Shown in pieces: positions 1 to 9,715 of a stretch of DNA of 64,000 nt (positions are counted from its first letter, which is position 1; the number at the start of each line of letters is the position of its first letter). Below the pieces are notes generated by a model. That model saw nothing but the letters and a program-made list of their open reading frames with translations, had not been told where the DNA came from and did no database searches. The DNA is from Phyllobacteriaceae bacterium (lineage in GTDB: Bacteria > Pseudomonadota > Alphaproteobacteria > Rhizobiales > Rhizobiaceae): assembly GCA_002708825.1 (NCBI GenBank), contig PAPF01000027.1:1-64000 (forward strand), read 5' to 3'. Made by a program: the position numbers and the translations under genes.

Positions 1-128
1 CAGATCGCCGCGCGCCAAGAATGCCTCCCGAAAAGCATTCTTGAATCAGAACCACGCTGAATTGGGAATCCCTTTTGTCAACGGGGCCTAGGCTTTCGGG
101 TGAACCGAGTGGAAGGACGACAGCCATC

Positions 129-1349
129 ATGCAGACATTCAGCACCGCACGCGAGGCGGCTCTCGAATTGCGGCCCGATGTACCCGTCTATTGCTTCCGG
201 CCCCGCGTCCTGCAGGCCGATGCCCTGCGCTTCATGGGACTTTTTCCCGGCCAGACGGCCTATGCCGTGAAGACCAATGGCGAGGAGATGGTATTGAAGG
301 CGCTGGTCGAGGCGGGCGGGAATTGCTTCGACGTTGCTTCCCCCGCCGAGATCAGGGCGGTTCGCTCCGTCTCCGCCGACGCCGAAATGTTGTACATGCA
401 TCCGGTCAAGGCGCAGTCAGACATTCGCCTTGCCCTTGAGGACTACAAGATTCGCGTCCTGGCCGTGGACCATGAGGACGAGATCGCGAAGGTGACGCGG
501 ATTGTGCGCGCCCTCGATATCGCGCCCGGCGACATCACGGTCTTCGTCCGCCTTCAGACCAAGGGCCACGCGGCTTACGAGTTGTCCAAGAAATTCGGCG
601 CGGCCCCGGCCCATGCCGTCGAACTGCTCCAGCGCCTTGACCGGATGGGCTACAAGGTCGGCATCTGTTTCCATGTCGGCAGCCAGATCGAGGATCCCGA
701 CACCTATCAACGGGCACTGAAATCGGCCGACTGGGTGAGAAACCGCGCGGGCGTTCCACTGGCCGGTCTCGATGTCGGAGGCGGCTTTCCGGCCGAATAC
801 GGACACGACCCGCGCCGCAAGGCCCCCGAAATGCCCTCGCTTGAAGACCTGATGCAGCGCTTGCGCGACGACATCCGGGAATGGGAGTTCGACAGCCTGC
901 CGCTTGTCGCCGAACCGGGCCGCGTCATCGTGGCCCGCGCCTTTTCGCTCATCGTGCGCGTGCTCATGCGCAAGGGGCGCCGGCTCTACATCAATGACGG
1001 CATCTGGGCCTCCCTGTCCGATAGCTGGACCGGCAAGATCACCCTGCCGGCCCGCTTCATTCCGGATCCGGCCATCCGCCACCGCAACGACGATCCGGCG
1101 AAGATCGTGCCCTTCAAGGTCTGCGGCGCCACATGCGACAGCGTCGACATCCTGTCGCGCCCCTTCTGGCTGCCCGAAACAGTGGATACCGGGGACTGGA
1201 TCGAGATCGGCCATATCGGCGCCTACTCCCTGTCATTGCGCACGCGCTTCAACGGCTTCTACCCCGACACCTTCGTCGAGGTGGACGAGCCATTCGACCA
1301 TGGCGCGGCGCCGGAGGGTTTCGCGAGCCTCGAAACCAAGGCCGACTGA
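129..1349 (+). CDS. Fold-type III PLP-dependent ornithine/lysine decarboxylase family protein
   Basis: Predicted cytosolic decarboxylase of a basic amino acid (ornithine or lysine to putrescine or cadaverine), 406 aa. The PLP lysine lies in AVKTN (K48), a histidine in HVGSQ (H182), the phosphate-binding GGGFP starts at 217, EPGR at 262, the subunit-interface motif CGATCDS (C336, D337) follows, and Y366 sits in GAYS. These are hallmarks of the eukaryotic-type ODC fold rather than of DapA-linked diaminopimelate decarboxylase. ATG 129 is preferred because GGAAGGA at 111-117 is well placed; an in-frame TTG at 75 has no such support. The preference between ornithine and lysine cannot be read from the sequence. 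Confidence 0.88.
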   Translation: MQTFSTAREAALELRPDVPVYCFRPRVLQADALRFMGLFPGQTAYAVKTNGEEMVLKALVEAGGNCFDVASPAEIRAVRSVSADAEMLYMHPVKAQSDIRLALEDYKIRVLAVDHEDEIAKVTRIVRALDIAPGDITVFVRLQTKGHAAYELSKKFGAAPAHAVELLQRLDRMGYKVGICFHVGSQIEDPDTYQRALKSADWVRNRAGVPLAGLDVGGGFPAEYGHDPRRKAPEMPSLEDLMQRLRDDIREWEFDSLPLVAEPGRVIVARAFSLIVRVLMRKGRRLYINDGIWASLSDSWTGKITLPARFIPDPAIRHRNDDPAKIVPFKVCGATCDSVDILSRPFWLPETVDTGDWIEIGHIGAYSLSLRTRFNGFYPDTFVEVDEPFDHGAAPEGFASLETKAD

Positions 1350-1357
1350 GCGCCTGT

Positions 1358-1394
1358 GGCGGGAACCCGGCGTCAATTCGACGCCTTGCCCGCC
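1358..1394. terminator. Two-step GC hairpin downstream of the decarboxylase gene
   Basis: GGCGGG (1358-1363) pairs with CCCGCC (1389-1394), and GGCGTC (1369-1374) pairs with GACGCC (1380-1385) around a 5-nt loop. No T-run follows, so it may be a processing or stabilising hairpin or a weak terminator. Confidence 0.4.
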
Positions 1395-1470
1395 GGTCCG
1401 GATGGGCTATCTAGTCTTGCAGTCATCCGTGCAGGCCCTGGTGCGCGCGTCGCGCGGGAAGAGAGGCTGC

Positions 1471-1716
1471 ATGCCAAAACTGGTACGTTTCGTCATTGTC
1501 AATTCAGCGATCGGAATCCTTATCGGATGGGCCATCGCCTTCGGCGTTGTCTGGTTCAACATCGGGGGGTTCGGCGACCGCTTTTTTCAGTCCCAGGACA
1601 AGCCGATCATCGCACTGATCATGGCGCTTTCCTTTGGAGTTACGTTCGGTTTCGGTTTCCTGACGACAGCGGTTCTCCTGCTTCCGACCGACAAGGACGA
1701 TTTCGACAGGCTCTGA
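1471..1716 (+). CDS. Small two-helix membrane protein of unknown function
   Basis: An 81-aa protein with two hydrophobic segments at about residues 7-30 and 45-70, separated by a short polar loop, and an acidic tail ending KDDFDRL. The ATG at 1471 follows GAGAGG at 1461-1466. I do not recognise a named family. It stands alone between the decarboxylase and the CPA2 antiporter, with 120 nt upstream and about 100 nt downstream. Length, topology and codon usage look like a real gene. Confidence 0.7.
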   Translation: MPKLVRFVIVNSAIGILIGWAIAFGVVWFNIGGFGDRFFQSQDKPIIALIMALSFGVTFGFGFLTTAVLLLPTDKDDFDRL

Positions 1717-1818
1717 CCGCAGTGTCTTTTTTCGCGCTTGGCGTGAGATGGCGCCCTGCTTCTGCCCGCATTGCGCTATGAATGGTCTTGAGGGGGAATC
1801 GGATCTCCCGCTTTGACC

Positions 1819-3321
1819 ATGGAGACGCAATTGGAGCACGCGCATACCGCATTTCCGTTGATCGAAATCGCCATGGTCGTGACAGTGGCCGTACTGCTTG
1901 GGCTTGGCCTCATGCGTGTCAAGCAGCCGCCACTGGTCGGCTTCATCCTTGCCGGCGTCATCATGGGACCGACCGGGTTCGGCTTTATCGCCACATCCGA
2001 CAATGTCACGGCGCTGGCAGAGATGGGCGTCCTCGTCCTGCTTTTCTTCATCGGGACGGAGATTTCCCTGCGCGCGTTCGTGATATCGCTCAGACCTGCG
2101 GTGATCGTTGCCGGCGGACAACTCCTGGTCTCTCTTGGGATCGGTTACCTGATCTCGCTCATGACAAACACGGCCCTGGCCGAAGGCGTCGTGCTCGGCT
2201 TCATCATGGCCCTTTCATCGACCGTGGTTGCCATGAAGATGCTCGACGACATGGGCGAACTGCGCGGAAGCGCCGGCAAGATCACGGTCGGCGTGCTCAT
2301 TGCGCAGGATATTGCGGTCGTACCCATGCTCATCCTCACCAGCGCACTGGGCGGCGAGGCCGCAAGCATCGGCGTCATTGCCTCCAAGATCGCCTTCGCC
2401 GTGGTTTTTCTCGGCGCCTTGCTATGGTGGCTGGGCCGGCGCGGAAGACTGATCCTGCCCTTCGCCGCGCAGTTGGAAGACAAGGTGGAACTGCTGGCGC
2501 TGGGCGCCCTTGCCGCCTGTTTCGGTGCGGCTGCCCTGTCGGGCCTGATCGGACTTTCGCCTGCTTACGGCGCCTTCGTGGCCGGACTCGTCATCGGGAA
2601 TTCAAACCTGCGCGCCCGCGTCATTCCTGTCATCGAGCCGATCCAGAGCGTACTCCTGGTGGTGTTCTTCCTTTCCATCGGCCTTCTCATCGACCTGGAC
2701 TTCATCGCGATGAACTGGCTGGATGTCATCAGCGTTTCCCTGCTCGTCATCTTCGCAAAGACCGTCCTCAACATCTTCCTGCTGCGTTTGACCGGCCATG
2801 ACAGGGACACCTCGCTCATCGGCGGCCTGTCCATGGCCCAGATCGGGGAATTTTCCTTCGTCCTCGCCGCGGCAGGTCTGGCCAGCGGGGTCGTCAGTTC
2901 GGGCAACTACCGCCTTGCCATCGCGGTCATCGCGATCACGCTGCTGCTCTCTCCGGCCTGGATGTCCATCATGCACCGCATCGAGGATCTCGCCTCGGAA
3001 GGCTATTCGTCCTATCGCGAAGCGCTGGCAGAAGCCTATCACCATGAGATCGAGACGGCTGAGGAGGGTTTGTGGTGGCTTCGTGTCCGCGGTCGGGCGC
3101 TGCGCATGGCGCGCACCAGGCGGCGCGCGGCAAGGGACCTTCGCCGGCAGGAAAAAGCCATGGTCCATGCTGCGATGCCCGCCGATGATTCAGCCGGAGA
3201 AAACGAGCCACAGGGCGACGAGCAGGCTGGTCATCGCACCGTTGAGGCCCATGGCGATGCCCGCGAAGGCGCCGGCAGTGTCGGAAACCTGAAAGGCCCG
3301 CGCGGTTCCGATTCCGTGTGA
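1819..3321 (+). CDS. CPA2-family monovalent cation:proton antiporter (KefB-like membrane domain)
   Basis: Predicted inner-membrane K+/Na+:H+ antiporter, 500 aa. It has about a dozen hydrophobic helices over residues 10-390, including the glycine-rich stretch GFILAGVIMGPTGFG near the N terminus, which is typical of Na_H_Exchanger domains. It lacks the C-terminal TrkA-N nucleotide-binding domain of full-length KefB/KefC and ends in a basic and then low-complexity hydrophilic tail. The start is either TTG 1813 or ATG 1819; AGGGGG at 1791-1796 is rather distant from both. The last 132 bp overlap the 3' end of lrgB on the other strand, so the final 44 residues are encoded antisense to LrgB. Confidence 0.85.
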   Translation: METQLEHAHTAFPLIEIAMVVTVAVLLGLGLMRVKQPPLVGFILAGVIMGPTGFGFIATSDNVTALAEMGVLVLLFFIGTEISLRAFVISLRPAVIVAGGQLLVSLGIGYLISLMTNTALAEGVVLGFIMALSSTVVAMKMLDDMGELRGSAGKITVGVLIAQDIAVVPMLILTSALGGEAASIGVIASKIAFAVVFLGALLWWLGRRGRLILPFAAQLEDKVELLALGALAACFGAAALSGLIGLSPAYGAFVAGLVIGNSNLRARVIPVIEPIQSVLLVVFFLSIGLLIDLDFIAMNWLDVISVSLLVIFAKTVLNIFLLRLTGHDRDTSLIGGLSMAQIGEFSFVLAAAGLASGVVSSGNYRLAIAVIAITLLLSPAWMSIMHRIEDLASEGYSSYREALAEAYHHEIETAEEGLWWLRVRGRALRMARTRRRAARDLRRQEKAMVHAAMPADDSAGENEPQGDEQAGHRTVEAHGDAREGAGSVGNLKGPRGSDSV

Positions 3322-3909
3322 CGCAACGCCGGCGGCAAATCCGCGAGCCGCGAAGTTCCGGATTCCGAGCAGGTTCATCAGCGGCGTGACGATGATCGCA
3401 CCGGTGATGCCGGTGAGGATCACGAGGCCCGCTGCCATGGCCGGCCAGCCACCCAGCGAACGGGCCAGTTCCATCGCGATCGGAGCGGTCACGGATTTCG
3501 GGGCGAGCGAGGCAAGCACTGGCCAAGGCGCGCCGAACGCCCAGGCGATGAGGATTGCCGACCCTGCCGCCGTGACGGAGCCCGCCAGGAGCGCGGCTGC
3601 CATCGCTCCCAGATTGCGGCGAACAAGCGCGAGATTTCGCCAGAGCGGCACGGCCAGCGCGACGGTTGCCGGGCCAAGCATGAAATGCACGAACTGCGCG
3701 CCCTCGAAATAGGTCGCATAATCGGTGCCGGTAACCAGCAGGAGAAGGCCGATCGCCACGGCCGAGAGGAGAACTGTGTTTGCAAGCGGATGACGGCCGA
3801 GCCGGACGGCGAGCTGGTCAGCCGCGCTGTAGGCGGCCAGCGTCACCGCCAACCAGAACAGCGGCGAGGCGGCCAGATAGACCCAGAGGCTGGAAACCGG
3901 TTCATTCAT
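3190..3909 (-). CDS. lrgB: LrgB/CidB-family membrane protein
   Basis: A 239-aa polytopic inner-membrane protein of the LrgB family, partner of LrgA. Such pairs are described as holin/antiholin-like regulators of murein hydrolysis or as small-carboxylate (pyruvate, glycolate) transporters; the sequence does not decide between these. Family signatures are ALLAGSVTAAGSAI, LAPKSVTAPIAMELA and the C-terminal GVASHGIGTARAFQ. The ATG at 3909 overlaps the lrgA stop by 8 nt (ATGAATGA), showing translational coupling; a longer upstream start would read through lrgA. The 3' end overlaps the CPA2 antiporter gene tail to tail. Confidence 0.87.
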   Translation of the reverse strand: MNEPVSSLWVYLAASPLFWLAVTLAAYSAADQLAVRLGRHPLANTVLLSAVAIGLLLLVTGTDYATYFEGAQFVHFMLGPATVALAVPLWRNLALVRRNLGAMAAALLAGSVTAAGSAILIAWAFGAPWPVLASLAPKSVTAPIAMELARSLGGWPAMAAGLVILTGITGAIIVTPLMNLLGIRNFAARGFAAGVASHGIGTARAFQVSDTAGAFAGIAMGLNGAMTSLLVALWLVFSG

Positions 3910-4306
3910 CGGGACCGGCCTCCTCATTCCGCGCGAAAACGAGAAAGACACCGGCCGTCACCAGCAGGGTCAGCACCGTGGAGACGATGAGGGCAACCAG
4001 GACGGCAAGCCCGAAACGCATCATGATTTCCCCGTACTGGATGAGACCGACAGCGGCCGGCACGAACAGCAGGGAGAGATTGCGCAGGATGGCACCCGCG
4101 GCAGCGTCGAGGCTCTCGCCCGGCCTACCGCGCCAGACCAGCCAGAGGAAAAGCAGGCCCATGCCGAGCACAGGTCCGGGAAACCCGAATTCCGGGTTGC
4201 GCAGGCGCACGGCAGCCACGATCGCCTCCCCGGCAAGCTGGCAGGTCAGGAGCATGGCCAGCGCGGCCGGAAGGTTGATCGATTGTTTCTGTTCTGATTG
4301 TCCCAT
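3902..4306 (-). CDS. lrgA: LrgA/CidA-family membrane protein
   Basis: A 134-aa protein with four predicted transmembrane helices and the LrgA/CidA motif FPGPVLGMGLLFLWLVW in the first half. It is the upstream partner of lrgB in a two-gene operon with overlapping ends. The start is placed at ATG 4306 (MGQSEQ); ATG 4318 is an alternative. The short upstream region (4307-4414) separates it from the end of the MOSC gene, which runs in the same direction, so read-through from the MOSC operon is possible. Confidence 0.82.
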   Translation of the reverse strand: MGQSEQKQSINLPAALAMLLTCQLAGEAIVAAVRLRNPEFGFPGPVLGMGLLFLWLVWRGRPGESLDAAAGAILRNLSLLFVPAAVGLIQYGEIMMRFGLAVLVALIVSTVLTLLVTAGVFLVFARNEEAGPDE

Positions 4307-4414
4307 TGCCGCCACCATTTTGACTGCGGGCAGCATCAACGGATATCTGCCGCCCGTCCAGCGGAACAAGCGGACTTTGACCTTCTCGGAAAAATTGAAA
4401 ATGCCTCGTCCGGA

Positions 4415-5032
4415 TCAGTCCCGCCAGATCCACTGCTCGGGAACCATGACCATGGCGGCGGTTCCGGTCTCGATGGTCCCCGGCTTTTCCACCCAGGCGG
4501 TCAGCCCCCTGAGCCGTTTGGCAGCCTTGGGGAAGAGCAGCGATGCTTCGGCGACATCCGCCATTCCCGCTCTCTCTGCCACGCGGCGCCCGGCAATCCG
4601 GCACGGTCCGTTCTGGTCGTCGATCTTGAGGGTGGCTCCGCCGTCGAAAAACACCAGCGTGCCACGCGGCAGCATGGATAGATTCGGGATACCGTCCAGC
4701 ACGATATTGGCGCCGATCCAGCCCGGTTCGATGGCGCCAAGCCCCATGCGTTGCGCGACGACGGCCAGTTCCGCCGGCGAAACGATGGTGATCTGCCGCT
4801 CATTGCGCATTTCGGTGCCGCGCTCGTACCAGGGCTCGCGCCCGCCGGACCGCCGTGTCTGGCCATTGTGATGATCACCCTCGGCACCGCCCCAGTTCAG
4901 CACAATGCGGCTGGCCGGTCGTGTCTCGAAATCACCGCCGTCGGCGATCAGAACCGACTGGACCGCGGCGCGGATACGCCTTCCGGGCACGACTTCCATG
5001 CCATGTATCTCGGGAAACGAGGGGTCCGTCAT
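4415..5032 (-). CDS. MOSC-domain protein
   Basis: A 205-aa cytosolic protein with a MOSC (molybdenum cofactor sulfurase C-terminal) fold. The N-terminal beta-strand region precedes GDHHNGQTRRSG, then QITIVSPAEL and IGANIVLDGIPNLSMLPRGT, the usual MOSC order; a cysteine occurs in NGPCRIAGR. MOSC proteins bind sulfur-carrying molybdenum cofactor or relay sulfur. The gene starts 9 nt after the stop of the FabH-like gene, so the two form an operon. The substrate is unknown. Confidence 0.82.
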   Translation of the reverse strand: MTDPSFPEIHGMEVVPGRRIRAAVQSVLIADGGDFETRPASRIVLNWGGAEGDHHNGQTRRSGGREPWYERGTEMRNERQITIVSPAELAVVAQRMGLGAIEPGWIGANIVLDGIPNLSMLPRGTLVFFDGGATLKIDDQNGPCRIAGRRVAERAGMADVAEASLLFPKAAKRLRGLTAWVEKPGTIETGTAAMVMVPEQWIWRD

Positions 5033-5041
5033 CTGTGCGCC

Positions 5042-6163
5042 CTACATCTTTTCCAGCAACGCGCCACCGATTGAATAGCCCGCACCAAAGGCGCAGAACA
5101 GCCCTCTCTCGCCGGCCTTGAGGCTTTCCTTCGTCGCATCGAACGCAACGACCGAGCCGGCACCAGCCGTGTTTCCGAGCCAGGAAAGAACCATTGGCGC
5201 GCGCTCCTCGTCGGCTTCGTAACCCAGAACCAGCTTGAGGATCATGGCGTTCATGCGCCCGTTGGCCTGATGCAGCCAGAACCGGCGCATGCCTTCGGGC
5301 GTTTCGTGATTGTCGGCGAGGAAATCGCGGATGAAGTGGTGTGCCGCCACCGTCACTTCCTTGAAGACCTTGTTGCCCACCTGCGTGATCAACCGCCCTT
5401 CCATGTCGACGACATCGAGTTGCTGCTGTGACGCCCTGTTCAGGAAACCGAAATTGGACCGGATGTTCGACGACATCTTCGTCCAGACACGCGTATCGAG
5501 GATCTCGAAGGCTCCCGGCCGCGTTTCATCGTCGTCCAGCGCTTCGATGACGAGCGAAACCGACGCATCGCCGAAGATGAAATGCGTCTGCCGGTCCCGG
5601 AAATTGAGATGCCCGGAAATGATTTCCGGCGTGACGACCAGCACGCGCCGCTGGGCGCCCGAACGCACGAGGCTTGCCGCCAGGTGAATGCCGGCCCCGG
5701 CCGAGGAACAGGCCAGGTTCATGTCGAAACCGGCCCCGCTGCACCCCAGTTCCTGCTGGATTTCGATTGCCACCGCAGGATAGGGCCTCTGCTGGTGCGA
5801 GGCCGAGCAGATGACGAAGTCGATGTCTTCGCCCTTCAGCCCGGCATCCGCCAGCGCCTTGCGGGCCGACTTGCAGCCGAATTCGGCCATCAGCGAAAGG
5901 GCGTCGTTTGGCCGCTCCTCGAACCGTGGCGCCATCCTGTCCGGATCGAGGACGCCCTGCGGATCGAGCATCCGGCGGGCCTTGACCCCCGAGGCATATT
6001 CGATGAACTCGGACGAGGAATATTCGAGCGGGTCCAGCCCTGCGCCGATGCGCTTGGGATTTTCCCTGTCCACCCAGGCATTGAAACTGGCGACCAGTTC
6101 CTCGTTGGTTACGCTGCCTTCCGGGATCTCCGCTCCGGTTCCGGTGATTGCGACGCGCGGCAT
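5042..6163 (-). CDS. Beta-ketoacyl-ACP synthase III (FabH-like)
   Basis: Predicted condensing enzyme joining an acyl-CoA to malonyl-ACP to start fatty acid or polyketide-like chains, 373 aa. The Cys-His-Asn triad is visible: C152 in LACSSAG, H298 in LHQANGR and N331 in LGNTAGAGS. It is longer than housekeeping FabH (about 320 aa) because of an insert around residues 30-80, typical of the FabH2-like subgroup, so a specialised starter role is likely. It is the first gene of an operon with the MOSC gene. A perfect 10-bp palindrome lies about 87 bp upstream of the start. Confidence 0.85.
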   Translation of the reverse strand: MPRVAITGTGAEIPEGSVTNEELVASFNAWVDRENPKRIGAGLDPLEYSSSEFIEYASGVKARRMLDPQGVLDPDRMAPRFEERPNDALSLMAEFGCKSARKALADAGLKGEDIDFVICSASHQQRPYPAVAIEIQQELGCSGAGFDMNLACSSAGAGIHLAASLVRSGAQRRVLVVTPEIISGHLNFRDRQTHFIFGDASVSLVIEALDDDETRPGAFEILDTRVWTKMSSNIRSNFGFLNRASQQQLDVVDMEGRLITQVGNKVFKEVTVAAHHFIRDFLADNHETPEGMRRFWLHQANGRMNAMILKLVLGYEADEERAPMVLSWLGNTAGAGSVVAFDATKESLKAGERGLFCAFGAGYSIGGALLEKM

Positions 6164-6249
6164 TGATCGGGGTCCTTCCAGGCGTGTCAGGCGTTCATGG
6201 CCATGCAGGATAAGGGCAAAGTGTTGATGCCTTGCAAATCCGTTCGATT

Positions 6250-6259
6250 TGACCGGTCA
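6250..6259. promoter_or_regulatory. Palindrome upstream of the FabH-like gene (candidate operator)
   Basis: TGACCGGTCA is a perfect 10-bp inverted repeat in the intergenic region between the FabH-like gene (start 6163) and the convergent end of the membrane protein gene at 6314. It could be a dimeric repressor site. The cognate regulator is not apparent. Confidence 0.3.
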
Positions 6260-6313
6260 GCACGGAAAATCAGGCATGAACATGACATCCGGCACTTTCT
6301 CAAGACACTGCCC

Positions 6314-6727
6314 CTACTCACCAGACGCGCCGATTTTCTTCCAGTTGTCGGCGATCCGCAAGACAAAGCCGGCAAAGAGAGCCGCGATGAACATGTAGGC
6401 AGGTGCGGCAACGAAGATGAGACCGGCCTGGGCATCAGGCCGCGGCGCAAGGTAGAATGTGCTGAGGAACGCCCAGGCCCAGAACAGGAAGAGAAGTGTC
6501 ATCACGCCAAGTGCCAGCATGCGGAACAGCGGCTTGTTCAACCGCCGTCCCACGAACCACAGGATGAGAAAGGGCAGGCAGAGCAGAATGGAGGCGATGG
6601 CAATCCCGGCCAGGCGTGTCAGGAACGGAATGTCCGTTGAACTGGGCCAGATCGCGCTGGCGATCGAAAGGGCTGCGAACAGCGCGGCCACGATGTCGAA
6701 GGTCCGGTTGCCGGGCTGTCCGTTCAT
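6314..6727 (-). CDS. Four-helix membrane protein of unknown function
   Basis: A 137-aa protein with four hydrophobic segments (about residues 10-28, 35-60, 68-92 and 102-125), a basic loop GRRLNKPLFR and a short charged C terminus. ATG 6727 is preceded by AGGAGAG at the right distance; longer in-frame starts would run into the divergent lipoprotein gene region. I do not recognise a family. It is transcribed away from the MBL-fold gene. Confidence 0.65.
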   Translation of the reverse strand: MNGQPGNRTFDIVAALFAALSIASAIWPSSTDIPFLTRLAGIAIASILLCLPFLILWFVGRRLNKPLFRMLALGVMTLLFLFWAWAFLSTFYLAPRPDAQAGLIFVAAPAYMFIAALFAGFVLRIADNWKKIGASGE

Positions 6728-6878
6728 GCTTCCGTCTCTCTCCTGAATGCTGCGCGGAAGTGCGATAGCGTCCGGGAGAGGAAAAGAAAAGCGCCGAATG
6801 CCTCTCGGCACTTGCGTTTCCGTCTGCAGCCTGCGTTTATCGCTACATTCGCAAGACCTGTTCAAGGGGGTTGGGGTT

Positions 6879-7865
6879 GTGAACGGTCTGAACGGCTTCT
6901 GTCGGGCTCTGCTTGCTGCCGTGCTCGCAATCGCCATTGGCGGCTGTACGCAATCAGCCGTCAGGAATGGCCGCCAGACGTCACCCTGGCCGCTCAAGGA
7001 TGCGAGTGTGGCTGCCACCGGCATCGGTTCCGTCCTCCGGATCAACAGCGGGGAAGGCGCACCGCGAACGGTTCCGGTGGATCACGCGGCCGGACAACCC
7101 TCGGTGACGTGGCTCGGCCAGTCGGCCTTCATCATCCGCCTGGGCGGGAAGGTCGTCATGACCGATCCCATGCTCTCGGATACGCTCGAATACAAGCTTC
7201 CAGTGAAACCGGTGCGGCTTTCCAGCCTGCCGCCCAATCTCGACCGCCTGCCCCGGCTCGACGCGGTCGTTATCAGCCACCTCGATCATGACCATTTCGA
7301 CCTGCCATCCCTGCGCAGGCTGGCAGCCCGCTTTCCCGCCGCCCGGCTTTTCGTTCCCGAAGGCACCGAATCGCAGGCACGACGGACGGGATTCACACAC
7401 ATCGAGGCTGTGTCACTCTGGAAGACCGCCCGCCTCGGCTCACTGAGCTTCACGGCCCTGCCCGCCAATCATTATGGTCGCCGCGATGTCGTTGGCCTTG
7501 ACCGGTCCCTGGCCATCGGGTGGGAGATATCGGGGGCCGGACGCAAGATCTACTTCTCCGGCGATACCGGCTATTCCGGGATTTTCCGGCAGATGCGCGA
7601 ACGGCGCGGCCGGTTTGATATCGCGCTCGTCCCGATTGGCGCATGGAAACCGGAACGCACATTCGCGGATATCCACATGAACCCGGACGACGCCTTGCTC
7701 GCCGCGTCCGAACTGGGTGCGGCCATCGCCATCGGGCATCACTGGGGCACCTTCAATTTCGGCAGGGAAAGCCCGGCTGAAGCCCGGCAGCGCTTCCTCG
7801 CCGCCAAGGCGCCCGGCGTGCGGCCGGTGGCGCTCGACGTGGGCGGGACGTTGCACCTGGAGTGA
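6879..7865 (+). CDS. MBL-fold metallo-hydrolase lipoprotein (NAPE-PLD/UlaG-like)
   Basis: A 328-aa predicted lipoprotein. The GTG start at 6879 follows AAGGGGG (6864-6870) and gives a signal peptide with lipobox AIGGC (C23). A metallo-beta-lactamase fold of the NAPE-PLD/RomA-like group follows: GQSAFIIRLGG, the metal motif SHLDHDHFD (H134-D136-H137-D138-H139), ALPANHYGRR, FSGDTGYSG and IGHHWGTF. The canonical HxHxDH has Asp instead of the second His. It probably acts as a hydrolase (phosphodiesterase type) at the membrane; the substrate is unknown. It is convergent with ettA. Confidence 0.83.
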   Translation: MNGLNGFCRALLAAVLAIAIGGCTQSAVRNGRQTSPWPLKDASVAATGIGSVLRINSGEGAPRTVPVDHAAGQPSVTWLGQSAFIIRLGGKVVMTDPMLSDTLEYKLPVKPVRLSSLPPNLDRLPRLDAVVISHLDHDHFDLPSLRRLAARFPAARLFVPEGTESQARRTGFTHIEAVSLWKTARLGSLSFTALPANHYGRRDVVGLDRSLAIGWEISGAGRKIYFSGDTGYSGIFRQMRERRGRFDIALVPIGAWKPERTFADIHMNPDDALLAASELGAAIAIGHHWGTFNFGRESPAEARQRFLAAKAPGVRPVALDVGGTLHLE

Positions 7866-7911
7866 CTTTCGGCCATCCACAGGTGCGGCGATCGCGGCCA
7901 GCCTTACCACG

Positions 7912-9561
<1,650 letters not shown>

Positions 9562-9715
9562 GGCGTCACTGCTCCGTTTGGAAACTGACGGGAAGGATTG
9601 CCTGTCACATAGGCGAAACGGACTTGCGGGGCAATGGTCCACGCCGATGGAGGTCGATCACCGCCGGCTTCCGCACCCGCTTGACGCAGCCACCGGCGCC
9701 ACGCACTCTCCAGCC

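Noticed and set aside
75-128. Upstream TTG start for the PLP decarboxylase
   Set aside because: The added 18 residues are not homologous-looking and the good ribosome-binding site serves the ATG at 129.
1418-1433. Pair of TGCA upstream of the small membrane protein as a BoxR site
   Set aside because: The spacing is 8 nt instead of 6, the ATAA core is missing and the gene has no link to benzoate.
6250-6259. TGACCGGTCA as a RutR box
   Set aside because: It resembles RutR half-sites but is 4 bp too short between arms, and the downstream genes are unrelated to pyrimidines.
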